Part shown: positions 12,613-23,551 of the stretch, piece by piece
Layout: every line of letters starts with the position of its first letter
Numbering within the stretch: position 1 is the stretch's first letter
Source of the DNA: Gnetum montanum
Taxonomy: Eukaryota > Streptophyta > Gnetopsida > Gnetales > Gnetaceae
Assembly: GCA_015680685.1 (NCBI GenBank)
Contig: MNCI01023893.1
Coordinates: forward strand, 1-64,000
Direction: 5' to 3'
DNA: 64,000 nt
Translations under genes and position numbers: made by a program
Notes under the pieces: model-generated
What the model was told of the DNA's origin: nothing
Database searches by the model: none
The model's input: the letters and a program-made list of their open reading frames with translations, nothing else

Positions 12613-14345
12613 ACATGCTCGGCAGTAAAGTGTCGGGCCCGGACAGTTGGTCCCTGGAGTTCTTCAAAGCTTTTTTGGACATTGTGGGCCCCAATCTCCT
12701 GGATGCTTTTAACGTCATGCTAGCTAGACGGCAGGTGCGGTGCGAGCTCAATTGCTCCCGCATCATCTGCATCCCCAAGCAACTGAATCCACACCGCCCA
12801 TAGCACTTTTCGCCCTATTGGTGTGTGCAATGTCCTCATCCGCATCTTCTCCAAACTCCTGGTCAACCGCCTTGGCCCCCTCCTGCCTAGGTTGGTTGGC
12901 CACAATCAGGCGAGTTTCATCCAGGGTAGGACCCTCCAGGACTAGGTCCTTCTTATGCAGGAGGTCATTCACTCCCTCCGTACCACGGGGTTTCCGGGAC
13001 TCTGTCTCAAGCTGGATATCGCGAAGGCATACGACACGCTTAGTTGGGTGGCTTTTCGTGATATCATGCATAGGAAAGGTTTCGACCTTGGTTTTATCCG
13101 GCTGTGTGTGCATCTCCAGTCCTCCGCTGGGTTCTCTTTTGACGTGGGGGGGCGGCTCTGGGGGTTCTCCTCCCCTGGTCGAGGCCTGAGGCAGGGCGAC
13201 CCCCTGTCTCCTTTGCTTTTCATCATTGCCATGGACCTCATGCAGTCCTACTGTCGCACCTCGGGGGTGGAGGGCCTTGACATTGCTGGGGTGGCTTGCC
13301 GCGTTGAGCACTACGCGGACGACAGCATGCTTCTTTGCCGGGCGGTGGTCCCGCAGGCCCAGTGTATCAACCTGGCTCTGTCCCGATTGGCCGCCGAGTT
13401 AGGCCTAGAAATCAACCACACCTAGTCGGCGGCACACTTCATTAATGTGGACCTGCAGGTGCAGCTCCGGGTGACCCAAACTCTGGATGTGCAACCAGGG
13501 AAGCACACCGACACTTACCTGGGCATCCCGCTGTTCCAGTGGGGGCGGAACAATTCTTGGACCCCCCTCCTGGCCAAGCTTGAGCACCGCGTCAATCACT
13601 GGGCCAACCATTTCCTCACGCACAAAGGTCATCTCCTCGTGGCCACTAGGATGCTTGCGGCCACCACGCGCTTTGTGGCGGCGGTCGCCGTGCCCCCCGC
13701 AGCCATCATTCACCAGATCAATGCCCGAATTCGCAGTTTCCTGTGGCGGGGGGGCAAAGGGGGGAGCAAAATCCACCTTGTCAATTGGCACTGCGCGGCC
13801 CATCCTCGTACGGCGGGGGGCTGGGGGTCACGACGTTCGAGGACAAGTGTGCGATGGGGCAGCAACGGCTGGTCTGTTGGCTCACTCGGGCTCAGGGAGA
13901 GTGCAGTCAGTGGGGTCGTATCGTTCACCAGAAGTACACATCCTGGATCTCTGGCTTGCATGTCTCGAGGCCTTGGTCGACTCTTTGCCAGCACGTGCGG
14001 TGGATGCTAGACAAGAACTAGCTCCACCTCAAGCCACGTGCCCTTTTGGCCCATAAATACCCTCCTGAGGACGGTTGGATGGCGGTTTGGCGTAGGCAGC
14101 TCCCCGAAAAAGTGAAAATCTTTCTTTGGCTGCTTAAATCCACCGCGCTCCCCGTACATGTGTTCCTGCAGCAGCGCAGCATCTTGCAGGACCCCACGTG
14201 TCTGCGTTGTGGCCACGACCCTGAGACTCTTAACCACTTCGTTTATGATTGCCCCTGCATGCGCGCCACATGGCACACATGCAAAAGACCCCCTCCGTGG
14301 TGATTCGACGGTGATTCTTGGGCGGTGCTTTTACTTTGAATCGTC
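12613..14345 (+). pseudogene. LINE ORF2, central part: reverse transcriptase and zinc-binding domain
   Basis: The reverse transcriptase copies element RNA into the nicked target. The frame begins within KVSGPDSWSLEFFKAFLDIV and continues with SRIICIPK, RIFSKLLVNRLGPLLPRLVG, NQASFIQGR, KLDIAKAYDTLSWVAF (catalytic Asp), GLRQGDPLSPLLFIIAMDL and CRVEHYADDSMLL (YADD at 13312-13323, intact). It goes on to DTYLGIPLFQWGRNNSW and IRSFLWRG. A zf-RVT domain follows (VWRRQLPEKVKIFLWLL, CLRCGHDPETLNHFVYDCP) and then LLL-stop-IVWKAQN, the usual LINE ORF2 ending. Frameshifts lie at about 12780-12830 and at a G-rich run near 13815. Stops include TAG at about 13423 and TGA at 14301 and 14337, each explainable by one C-to-T change on one strand. 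It is dead but young. Confidence 0.92.
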
Positions 14346-15813
14346 TGGAAGGCGCAGAACTGCACCGTGTTCTCTCAGGCGGCTACCCCCTCCACCCAGC
14401 AACTTATCCAGTAGACGCGCCAGGCTTGGTGTGAGACGGTGGCCGCGATGGGACAGACGCCGATGTACGAGCCTGGCTGCGTGGACTTCCAGGCGGATGA
14501 GGAGCTGTGACAGATGGTTTGCCAATGCGGATGGGACACGCTGCTGCCGTGGTTGGTTGGGGACCCTGACCTATCTGACAGTTCCTTCTTTACCAATTGG
14601 CGCGGCGATCAAACCTTCTTCCGTGGCCGAGTTATTCGCCTGACAGAGGTTGCTTTGGCCAACTACCTGGGGATCCCGGCCGCTGGGGAGATCATCTTGC
14701 CAACCTCCCGTGGCCTCCATAACTCAGAGGTCTTTTTCAAGGGCCTTTCCCCGAGAACGCAGAGCTGTCAGGTCCCTCGGACTTCCCTCCCGCGTCTTTG
14801 GGCTCATGTGACCGTCTTAGTTGAGCGCTTCTTTGTGCAGTCGAGAAACGTGTCCAAGCTCCAGGGGCTGCATTTCACCTTCTTGCGATGCTTTCAGGAG
14901 GGCACCTGGGTTAACCTGCTATGCTTCTTCCTTGAGGCCCTCCACCTCCAGCAGCGGGGTCGCCGGTCGGGGCTTATCTTGGCCCTGTGGAGGGGGGCAG
15001 GGGAGTAGGGGGCGTCGGGCCCATCCTCTACCCCCGCTAGGGGGCGTCGTGTTTCCCCTCCCCCTGCTTCCCCTCCTGCTTCCCCCCTTCCTCTACTCCT
15101 CGATGGCTGGCTGCTCTCCACCTTTCCTAGGGCCGCCACTCCCACCGTAACCCTGCCCTCTCGCCCGACCCCCCAGTGCCCCCTCGCACTGGGAGGCGCA
15201 GCTTCGACGGGCGGTTGCTGCTGCTAGGGAGGCCGAACAACGGTCGTCGGAGCCTCAGTGGGCTGAGGCCCTGGCCAAGTGGCGGGCCGACCACGAAACC
15301 TAGCTCCAGGAGCACGCGCAGCAGCTGAACAGCCAGCATACGCTTGTGATGGAGACCCTGCGTGCCTAGCTCACAAATGAGCTCCGAGACCGGATCAGGG
15401 AGGAGCTTCGGCAGGAGGAGGCAGACCGGCAGGCCCAGGAGGCGGCGGCCCAGGAGGAGCAGGAGCTTCTGCAGGAGGAGGAGCTGCAACGGTAGTAGTA
15501 GCTCGACGAGGCGCATCAGCATAGCACCCGCCAGTGGCTTAGGGGGGGGGGGCGCTGCCCGTATACTGTCCTTGGTATTAGCTTTGAGAGCTCCTAGGGG
15601 GAGCTCAGAAGGCACATCCGGCGCACGTCTGCTAGACTCCACCCAGATGCAGGGGATTCGTCGCCGGACCGGCGCAAGCGCGAGGCTCTTCTGCAGGGGT
15701 TCCAGCAGGCAGTGAACTTCGTCGACACGGAGGATCATCGGGCCACCCTAGACATGCTCCATGAGTTGGAGTCACCTCGGTGTGCCTGCCACCAGCTGTC
15801 GACTCACCCCTAG
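14346..15813 (+). pseudogene. Extra C-terminal module of LINE ORF2: transposon-protein-like domain, coiled coil, J-domain-like segment
   Basis: The frame of the zinc-binding domain runs on without a real end. About 14575-15000 encodes a globular segment with FFRGRVIRLTEVALANYLGI, VTVLVERFFVQSRNVSKLQG and HFTFLRCFQEG. It resembles the putative plant transposon protein family (PF20167-like) or a plant-mobile-type domain. A Pro/Ser linker and a one-base frameshift near 15160-15180 follow. Then comes a Glu/Gln/Arg-rich coiled coil (15181-15540) and a J-domain-like segment, YTVLGISFESS, then ELRRHIRRTSARLHPDAG with HPD at 15640-15648, then LLQGFQQAVNFVDTEDHRAT. J domains stimulate Hsp70 ATPases; whether this one did is unknown. 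In this last frame all six internal stops are TAG (15301, 15367, 15493, 15496, 15499, 15595), and Gln fits at each. The probable true stop is at 15811. Confidence 0.7.
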
Positions 15814-16122
15814 CCCTTCCCCTCTCTCCCTTGTTCCCACCCCTTTCTTGTTGGGTTTGTTGTGGGTGTGGGGTGTACCCCCCCCCCCCCCCCTGTGTTT
15901 TTGGCGCCCGCCTTTGTGGGGGGGGGGCGCCCCCCCCCCCCATGTTGGGGGGGGTCTTTTGAACGTCTGTACGGCTTCGAGGTTTTCGACTGCCATGTGG
16001 GGGTCAGCATGATTTTTCACTGTCTTTTGTGGGGGCCTGGGGCTCCCCCCCCACTTGTACTTGTACTTGTATAGTCGTGTACCTTTCTTTCAGTAATACA
16101 TTCCCAAACATTCTCTCAAAAA
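15814..16122 (+). other. LINE 3' UTR and A tail
   Basis: Non-coding, with long C and G homopolymers (about 15880-15893 and 15918-15950), three 'acttgt' units near 16051-16070, and a final AT-rich part ending in a run of As. The homopolymers are potential assembly or sequencing error sites. Confidence 0.8.
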
Positions 16123-16138
16123 AAAACCAAAAATGAAT
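16123..16138. repeat. Right target-site duplication of the LINE (16 bp)
   Basis: Identical to 9438-9453. Directly abuts the A tail, so the exact boundary is ambiguous by a few As. Confidence 0.95.
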
Positions 16139-16955
16139 ACAAATTGCAAACAAAATGAAATTATAAACTTTATTAATTGAATAAAAAATGACTTAAGAAA
16201 TATGTAAAAAAGTACCTAGAGGAGATAAAAGGGGATTCACTTGAGTAGGGGTTCTAATTCCATTGAAGAAAATAGAATCCACCCCACGATATGGATGCTT
16301 AGCCACTTCTAATGTTGTCAAGCCTTGTTTACTACTAGTTAGAATCTATAATGTTGATGACTACTAGGGTTGACAAATGTGAAGGATTTGGGTAGCAAAA
16401 GTGCTCCATGCTAAGATTTGGAGATCCCAAGGGAGTAGTGTTAATATTCTAGGCTCACAAATTTCTGGACGGTAAGAGGGCTACAATGGTTCCACTAGTA
16501 GGCCCCAAGAAGCTATGCTTCTACTAAGTAGCAAGAGCTATTAGATGCCCAACATTATAAATGCTCAAAAATGCCAAAGGTATATGTCTACCAAGAATGT
16601 GTATCTTTGAAATGGTGTGGGAGTTTTATTTTCATAGATCTTTTGTCATGATTTTTGCTATAAATTTACTACAAATGGCTAACAAATTAGTTTGCAAATT
16701 GGTTGTAAATTACTTCAAATTTCTAGAATGCCCAGTGGATAGGTGTCCAAAATCTAGCAGGGGTTACCATATATGGAAAGGGTCATACCATCATGGCCAT
16801 TTTCTTTACCAGAAATAATCATGGGGATGCACCATCCATGCTAGCTTTACTCCTTTCACACTAGGTCTTCAACTTTTCATGCTTGCATTTTAGGGTTCTT
16901 ATTGATTTGATGTTATGTCAAACTCATGGGCATGTTGCTTCTAGGTTGGGGAAGA
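16139..16955. other. Unassigned AT-rich DNA
   Basis: Host-side continuation of the sequence left of the LINE. The plus frame at 16561-16818 (85 codons) has no recognisable domain. I see no other structure. Confidence 0.4.
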
Positions 16956-18724
16956 GGTGTCAATATTGTTGGGGGGTGAAAACACCATAAAATTTTGGCC
17001 TATCACTTTTAGAAAGGACTCAAGCTAAGTCATGTCATTGCCCAACATGAGTACAACATGACCAAACTTGAGAGCCTCCAAAATAGCATCAAAAAACACA
17101 CAATTAAATAGGAAAATTTCTCCGAGGCCCATAGGCGATTGCTCCAACTCCTACCATCCAGAATCTAGGGTTTCAAGCTCAAAATGCATGGTTTCTGCTA
17201 TATACACTTTAGTCACACTATGGTCACACTGCCCAGCATAAGACCAATGTGTGTACAGTGCGACCAACTTCTGGAGTCCCAAAATCAAGTCCAAACAGCC
17301 TAGATTTGGGCACACGGACCCTCCATGAGCTTCATTGATGCCCCCTGTAGCTCCTAGCCTTCGAAACCTTAAAATTTGAGCTCAAAATCATATTTTTTGA
17401 GCCACTTTCAGTTAGTCATGCTGAGGTCATGCTACATAGTGTGACCATAGCATGATCACGCAAAAACAGGGCACATCAAGCAGTTCCAGGTCTAGTTTCA
17501 ACATGAACTCAATCCCCAGGGGATAGGCAATGACTGTACTAACTCTCAGGATTTAAAAAATTAAGATTTGAGCTTCAAATATGTCATTTTTACTTTTTCA
17601 CTCTGAGGTCACGTTGCACAGTGTGACCAAACAAAAGATGATCAAAACAACATCAAATTGGGCTCAGATTTAGCATCCCAACCACCTTGGAGAGTAGGCA
17701 GCAGTTGGAATTTAAGAAATAGGCATCAAACATCCAAATTTGATTCAAAATGTGTCATTCCCACTTGCCATGCTGAGGTCATGCTACATAGTGTGACCAA
17801 TTAAAAGAGACAAATCCAAGGCCAAATCAGCTCAAGTTCAATGTGCAAGATCCCCTTGACATCAGGCATGAAGATGCACTCTAGAAACAAGTCTCAGAGG
17901 TTAAAAATGGGCCCAAAATTCATTATTTCTATAGGACATACCAGAGCATGCCAGGACCACAGATCCAGAGGCCAAAGATCAAATTCTTTGTTGTAACATA
18001 GCATTATTTTTTCATATTCTTTGAGCGTATCAAACTCTTATGCTATGGATTGCACATGCCAACGTAACAATTGGTCATGTTGTATGCTATAAAATGTCAT
18101 GCATCCAGTCAAAACACAAATACCTATCACCTGATCTGCATTTCTCTCACCCCACAGCCATAGATCTTCCTCCAGATCTGAATCCCACACATGAAAATCC
18201 TATAAATACCCTATTTTTCTATTTAATGAGGGGGAATTTTGAAGTAAGAAAACCAAAAGCCCTGAAACTAGATGCATGAGATTCCCAGCACCTACGAACA
18301 CCTCATATCGGAGCTTAACATCTGACTTGCCATCCAGACATGCAACTATGTTTTAACCAGTGCATATTTTTGTCAAGTAATATAATACAGATTCATTTTT
18401 CCTTTCATTGTGTTGTTCTGTTTCATTGTCTATGTCATCCTGTTTTATCATACATTTCTACATACTCTATTTCTGATTACATGTTATATTCATGTTTACG
18501 TTTCATTGTTTTAAGTTCTTCATTTTACATTTCATGATGATAATCCCAGTGCAAGCCCTAGCATATGCTTGGGGAAGTCCTTGCTTAATCTGCGTGTAGA
18601 CCATCCAAGGCACTCTGCCTTCATTTTTCTAGCGTACCCTCATGCAAAGGTGGGGTCTTACTATATCTTACATAAATCTCTAAGCATCCGTTTCATTCCA
18701 GCCTCACGCTGATGATTTCAGACA
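16956..18724 (+). repeat. Putative 5' LTR of the Tat/Ogre-like element
   Basis: A TG-start (tgtcaatattg at 16956) and a CA-end (ttcagaca at 18724) bracket a region that ends ten bases before a PBS-like sequence. It contains U3-type tandem repeats (17171-18000) and a TATA-like tataaatacc at about 18200, then a T-rich R/U5-like part. No matching 3' copy exists in the window, so the left boundary is a guess. Confidence 0.5.
17171..18000. repeat. Five degenerate tandem units (about 165-200 bp) in the U3
   Basis: Units begin with a 'tttgagctcaaaat'-like block near 17171, 17372, 17566, 17733 and 17902. The first four continue with a 'gaggtca(t/c)g..gc(a)cagtgtgacca'-like block, best seen near 17422, 17602 and 17772; in the fifth unit only the opening block is clear. 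Spacings are about 201, 194, 167 and 169 bp. Similar U3 repeat arrays occur in many plant LTRs and may hold promoter elements. Confidence 0.65.
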
Positions 18725-18734
18725 ATATAGAAAT

Positions 18735-18752
18735 TGGTGCTAGAAGGAGGGC
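18735..18752 (+). promoter_or_regulatory. Candidate primer binding site
   Basis: tggtgctagaaggagggc starts with TGG, complementary to a tRNA CCA end, and lies just after the putative LTR end. I could not match it confidently to a particular tRNA. Confidence 0.45.
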
Positions 18753-18779
18753 CTATTTGTATTACATTTGTTTGTCCAG

Positions 18780-19090
18780 TAGCTTCCCACAGCGTCTTGC
18801 ACCCTGTCCCAATTTTAGATGTTGTTCACAGCATCCAACATCCTTCTCTCCCTTCCCAAATGCTGTTCATAGCATCCTGCACTCGCTTTTCTCCCTTAGA
18901 TGCTACCCTCGGCATCCAGACGTCGTTTTCACCTGCTAAACACATTCCTACTTAACTCACAACATCCAACACTCAGGACCTAGCTTCTAGATGTTGTATC
19001 CAGCATCCAGAGGCTATTCCTCAGTCCCAGATGCTACATTCGATGTCCACCCATTGTTCCCCTATGCCAAATGTTGTAGTTCAACCCAAT
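18780..19090 (+). repeat. Imperfect leader repeats (agatgctg/ttcacagcatcc type)
   Basis: A motif of the form '(a)gatgttgttcacagcatcca' recurs with changes near 18818, 18861, 18898, 18991 and 19028. It lies in the 5' leader upstream of gag; function unknown. Confidence 0.5.
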
Positions 19091-19389
19091 TGCATTCTGC
19101 ATTAGTTTCCAAGCCACACATTGTCCCTTGACTTGCATGCTTCACTTGCAATTATGGCCATAGGTTATGCCCCTTTTATAATGCACATTGTACTTCTTTA
19201 CGTTGCTTACATAACTTACATGTTGTTCCTGTTTCTCACATGCTATACTCCCTCTTTACGCTGCTTCGTCTCTTTCATATGCTGATCAATCTTTTCACAC
19301 ATTGCATTGTTCATAGGCTATTAACTACATGTTGTTAACACTTACCATATATTTTCTCTCTCTTACGGTACATTCTCTCTCCTACACTA

Positions 19390-21600
19390 CATCACCCAAC
19401 ATTGATAATGGACCCCACACACAAAAAAACTATTGCCTTGCCTGTCTCCAACTTTGGTACCATAGTCCTGGGTCCCATCACTACTGCCGAGTCCATAGTT
19501 GCCCTTGCCGAGATGGACCCTCATGGACCACCACACAGATCATTGAGACTACAAGGTAGAGACCCCACATTCACCATCCTAATGCCGAAACAATATAACT
19601 TTATTTGTGTTAAAATCTAAGCTAACTTTCCCATCGATCACATGGAAACGGAAGCAAAAGTACATTACAAACTCATCTATAAGGGAGGCCATAACTTTAT
19701 CCCTTCAGCATATGATATAATTCCCCTTTCTGAATCCCACCATGAACTCATATCCCAACTCCTCATGGCAAGGAACCAAACCTCAAGCCAACCCACTATA
19801 GAGTCTCAAAATGGATATGAAGAAGATGATTTCGCAGCTCAATCCAAACATGACAATTCGTACCATACTCTCAGTCCGCATACTTACGTGAACTAGTTAT
19901 TCCACCCTTTCATGGGAGAGATCATGTCCCTTCATGCACTTAAAAGCACTCAAGCACATGTCGCTCAATAGGAAGCACCCACTCTCATTCCCACTCTCCC
20001 CATGACAAACACTTAATTTAATGCACCCATCTCTGTTATTCCTCCAGTCACCACATTATCTACTCTACTACAAGTACAACCCCAACAACTCTCCTCTCAA
20101 ACTAATGTAGGAGCAACCTTACCACCCCAAGTAATTGGGCTACCATCCATGATACCCGCTTCTACATCTACTTACTATATACCATGAGTGCAAATCCAAG
20201 GAACACCCTTCACTACTTCAACTAAATAGGTTCAGGGTATTTCCTCACAACTTGTAACTAGGCAGTGGCCCACATCTATTATTCAACAACCTCAACCAGC
20301 TTATTACAGCATACCACCTACTACAATTCCATCCATGAATGTCCCTCAAGTACAACCATCAACAACTCAATAGTCATCATTCCCACCAACTGTACAGTAG
20401 TCTAACTTGTATAACACTCAAACTAACCAACCTTCTGCTCCACCGAGTGCCCAAGAATGGGCCGAAGCCAAAAGGATGATGAAAGGGCTCACTGATGAGG
20501 TAAAGTGCCTCAAAACCACTAACACTAAAGAGCTTTGAGTATTGGACTTCTACCAAGATGATCCGATCAGTTCATCAGTGCCACCTTTAACTTTACCCAA
20601 GGGAGTTTCATTGCCTCAATTGAAAAAATATAAGAGGGAAGGAGACCACAACACCCACTTAGTAACATTCAGATTAGAATGTCTATTGCTTCAAGAATGG
20701 CCCCACGCAATCCTACGCATGTTCGCCATGTCTTTAGCTGGAAGAGCCTTAGACAGGTACAGAGCCTTACCCTCTAACTCTATATCCTCTCTAGAGGATC
20801 TACTACACCAATTTGTTACTAGGTTTAAGTACAACCTAAAGCCCGAAGCAACCTTAGATAGTCTGATCTAGGTGGAGCAAGAACCACTAGAACTTGTGCA
20901 AAAGTTCATTTAGAGATGGAGTGCTGCACTTAATGAACTTTACAAGCCAATCCCAGAAACATACCTACTTACAATTCTTAAAGGAGCCATGAACGACTTC
21001 ATTAAGTCAAAGCTCTACTATCTAAATGTTCGCACTCTAAGTAAATATTTTGTATAGATAAAGAACATAGAGGAGGCAACCCGAAATAGTCATGACCCCA
21101 CTTATTCTGCCTTTAAAAATTAACACATGAAGAAAGGCAAAGACAAAGCTAAAGAAACAGTAGTAGCAGTAGCAGAGATGGCTTAACCCAACAATGTAGG
21201 ATAGAAATAGAAACAACCTATTGTTCCCGTTAACTATGAGAGACCCACTCCTGCACCCACACCTAAACCACCCTTCACAAAAACTACTAACATGGCTCAT
21301 GCACGTACATTTGAGAGAAAAGAACCTGCTCAATATACACCATTGCCTATGAAGCCTTCGCAACTACTAGATCAACTTTTAAAGACGGGGGACATCAAAC
21401 ATAAGCAATTGTCTCCCACGGTAGCCAAAAAACATGACCGATACTATGAATTGGTCAAAAACCTAAGCTTGGCAACACCAAATGAGCCTCTAGTTCCGAG
21501 ATGATTTAGGCTAGATAGATTTTGTGAGTACCATCAACTAAACGGGCATGGAACTAATTATTGTTTCACCTTGAAATAAGACATACAACGTATGATCGGT
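19390..21600 (+). pseudogene. Tat/Ogre-like Ty3/gypsy gag
   Basis: Capsid protein of a large gypsy element. An N-terminal segment (19400-19900) and a Gln/Pro-rich linker precede the gag core: EWAEAKRMMKGLTDEVK, VSLPQLKKYKREGDHNTHL, AMSLAGRALDRYRALPSNSI and LHQFVTRFKYNLKPEATLDS. Then come QYTPLPMKPSQLLDQLLKTG and a zinc-knuckle-like segment FCEYHQLNGHGTNYCFTLK ending in DIQRMI, which is characteristic of the Tat/Ogre lineage. The frame is largely conserved; most breaks are TAG or TAA at positions where Gln fits (for example near 20869, 20912, 21055). No frame is intact. The protease continues downstream after a proline-rich repeat. Confidence 0.82.
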
Positions 21601-21749
21601 AGGGGTGAAATAACCTTCAACAAAGCTAACCCTGTAAAACCACAAAATCAATCTATGGGTGTGTATAAGGATCCTCTTAACACCAACAAGGGTCATTATG
21701 TGATCAAAATAAGACATGTCAGCAATGAATAGGAAATACCTAGAAAACC

Positions 21750-22245
21750 CTTTGTGATTCATGTTCCTACAACATCAACACCATCTCCCCAACCCTTGTT
21801 TCCAACACATACATCTTGCACACCTCGAAAACCATTCGTCATTTGGTTACCTCCTGCAGCGGCAACAACGAATGTACCCCCACAAACCAAACCTACTCCA
21901 TTTGTGATCCATGTGCCTTCTACCAATGCAACTAAAAATGCACCAACGCCAACCCAGCCTGCTCCCTTTGTGATCTAGGTATCACCTATTGTTGTAACCA
22001 TAGATGTACAACCCCTAACCAAACCAACTCCATTTGCCATCAAGGTGCCTAGGCAACCTAATGTTCAAAATCCAACAGTTCAACCACAAACTTGTCCCAC
22101 TCCATTCGTAATCTAGGTGCCTAAACACCTTGATGCTCAACCACCAATAGTTCCATTGCAAACCTACCCTATTCCATTTTTGATTCGGGTCTCGAAGAAT
22201 CCAGATGTTCAAATCCAAAAGGTTCCCCCACGTCCTTCATGAGGA
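21750..22245 (+). repeat. Proline-rich protein repeat, seven PFVI-type units
   Basis: In the frame after gag, seven units begin with PFVIHVP, PFVIWLP, PFVIHVP, PFVI-stop-V, PFAIKVP, PFVI-stop-VP and PFLIRVS. Each continues with 15-22 residues rich in Pro, Thr and Gln. It would be a flexible spacer between gag and protease. The array is expanded at the DNA level with a period of roughly 66-84 bp, imperfect. Confidence 0.75.
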
Positions 22246-22289
22246 CACCTCGCATACAGGTTGACTAGGGAACGTTTGGAAAGAGAACA

Positions 22290-23160
22290 TCAAGGTCATG
22301 AGTTGGTACCCCCTAAAACCTACTCCATTAAATGTTGTACCCATGGTTCTAAGAACTAACGAGGCAAGCACAAGTAACCAAGCTAAAAAATCAGGAATTC
22401 TTGATGAGCCAAACCGAATAGTTATAGTTGACCACGTAACAACCCTTCCTCAAGAGATACAATTGTTGAGTCCAATGGACCAAGTCTTGACCAACAAGAA
22501 CATACCAAATAGAAAAGAATTGGCTAGTGCCCTAACCCAAGTTACACATGCCCTCAAACAAAAGAACACTTCGCTAAACCTGTATGACGTAATGATGACT
22601 TCTTAAGTACACTACGAAGCCCTAGTACGTATGTTAACATCAATCCTTGTCAGTGAAGACTTACTTGCAACTGAACCATCCATTCATGCAGTAATGTCTC
22701 CACATCAAAGATCAAAGTCCATGTAACTAAGCTTCCATGCGGATAACATTAAAATAGATGAAAAAATAGAAGAAGTCACCACTACACCATAAAATTCAAC
22801 TAGTCTAAAATACATAGGGTGCATGTTGATGACAGGGTAGCCACAAACGTAGTACCATTCCCCGTCACCAAAAAATTAGGGCACATAGAGTAGATAAAAC
22901 AAACATCCACAACATCCTTGGAATCATTTAGCGGATCACGTGTCATGGTAAAAGGAACACTTACTTTGGACTTCATAGCAGGGAACTAGTTCCCCACGTT
23001 AGTCAAGTTTGTAGTCATAGATGAGATGCCAGGATTTAACTTAATTTTGGGACTACCTTGGTTAGCCCAATTAAAAGCGGTATCCTCACCCATCCATCAA
23101 GAGATTCACTTACCTTACAAAGGTGGTGAAATCATTATACATGGTGACATGACTACATCC
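22290..23160 (+). pseudogene. Tat/Ogre-like retropepsin (protease) region
   Basis: The protease would cleave the gag-pol polyprotein. Pre-protease sequence (LYDVMMTS, HYEALVRMLTSILVSEDLLA) leads to HVDDRVATNVVPFPVTKKLG and later VVIDEMPGFNLILGLPWLAQ. This is the Tat/Ogre layout, with 'NLILGLPW' being the usual second protease motif. The active-site Asp-Asn/Thr-Gly reads Asp-Asp-Arg, so it could not be catalytic. Several frameshifts and TAG stops occur. Confidence 0.72.
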
Positions 23161-23214
23161 AACATCTCTTCACGCATAGGCACAAACTAAAGCTCAAAGG
23201 TTGAATTCGATGAA

Positions 23215-23305
23215 TCTAAACAAGATGACACTACCCCTAAGCTTAAACAAGATGACACTACCCCTAAGCTTAAACAAGATGACACCACCGATGAGCCTAA
23301 AAAAG
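23215..23305 (+). repeat. 27-bp repeat, three units (LKQDDTTPK)
   Basis: The unit 'gatgacactacccctaagct' plus 'taaacaa' occurs twice nearly unchanged, and a third time with changes. It encodes a short acidic/polar repeat directly after the protease. Confidence 0.8.
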
Positions 23306-23551
23306 ACAATACACCAGATAAAACCCAAAGTGATAATCAACCTCCAAGTTGTGATCCCCAAGAAGATATGGAAACATTACAAAACGTGGAGACATCAGAA
23401 CATGTTGACATAGGGGTCATTCCCTTAGACGTCTCATGGTTAGAATTACCATTTGACATAACTAGCGAAGAAGATGCTGAATATAGGATCACACCAACAT
23501 GCCCTACTCCTAATGTCAAGCTTTAAAAAATAAAGAAGCCACTCAATAGTT

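Larger units (their letters stand above)
9454..16122. mobile_element. GC-rich non-LTR retrotransposon (LINE) with inverted 5' part
   Basis: The insertion is strongly GC-rich while everything around it is AT-rich. It ends in a short A run (from 16118) and is flanked by identical 16-bp target duplications, so it arrived by target-primed reverse transcription and fairly recently. From the left end to about 12.61 kb the coding sense is minus: pre-RT linker, endonuclease, then ORF1, reading right to left. From about 12.61 kb to the end the sense is plus: RT, zinc-binding domain, an extra C-terminal module and the 3' UTR. The inverted part ends just before the RT, and the forward part starts at the RT. 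This is the arrangement produced by twin priming, known from mammalian L1. A 454-base run of N lies inside the inverted ORF1 region, but the inversion junction itself is in continuous sequence. Confidence 0.93.

Noticed and set aside
9427-15962. Many long overlapping frames in the GC-rich LINE on both strands
   Set aside because: GC-rich DNA has few stops; only frames with LINE motifs in family order were kept.
9454-16122. Bacterial contamination as the reason for high GC
   Set aside because: Plant-type LINE domains, an A tail and perfect 16-bp target duplications in AT-rich flanks show a genuine insertion.
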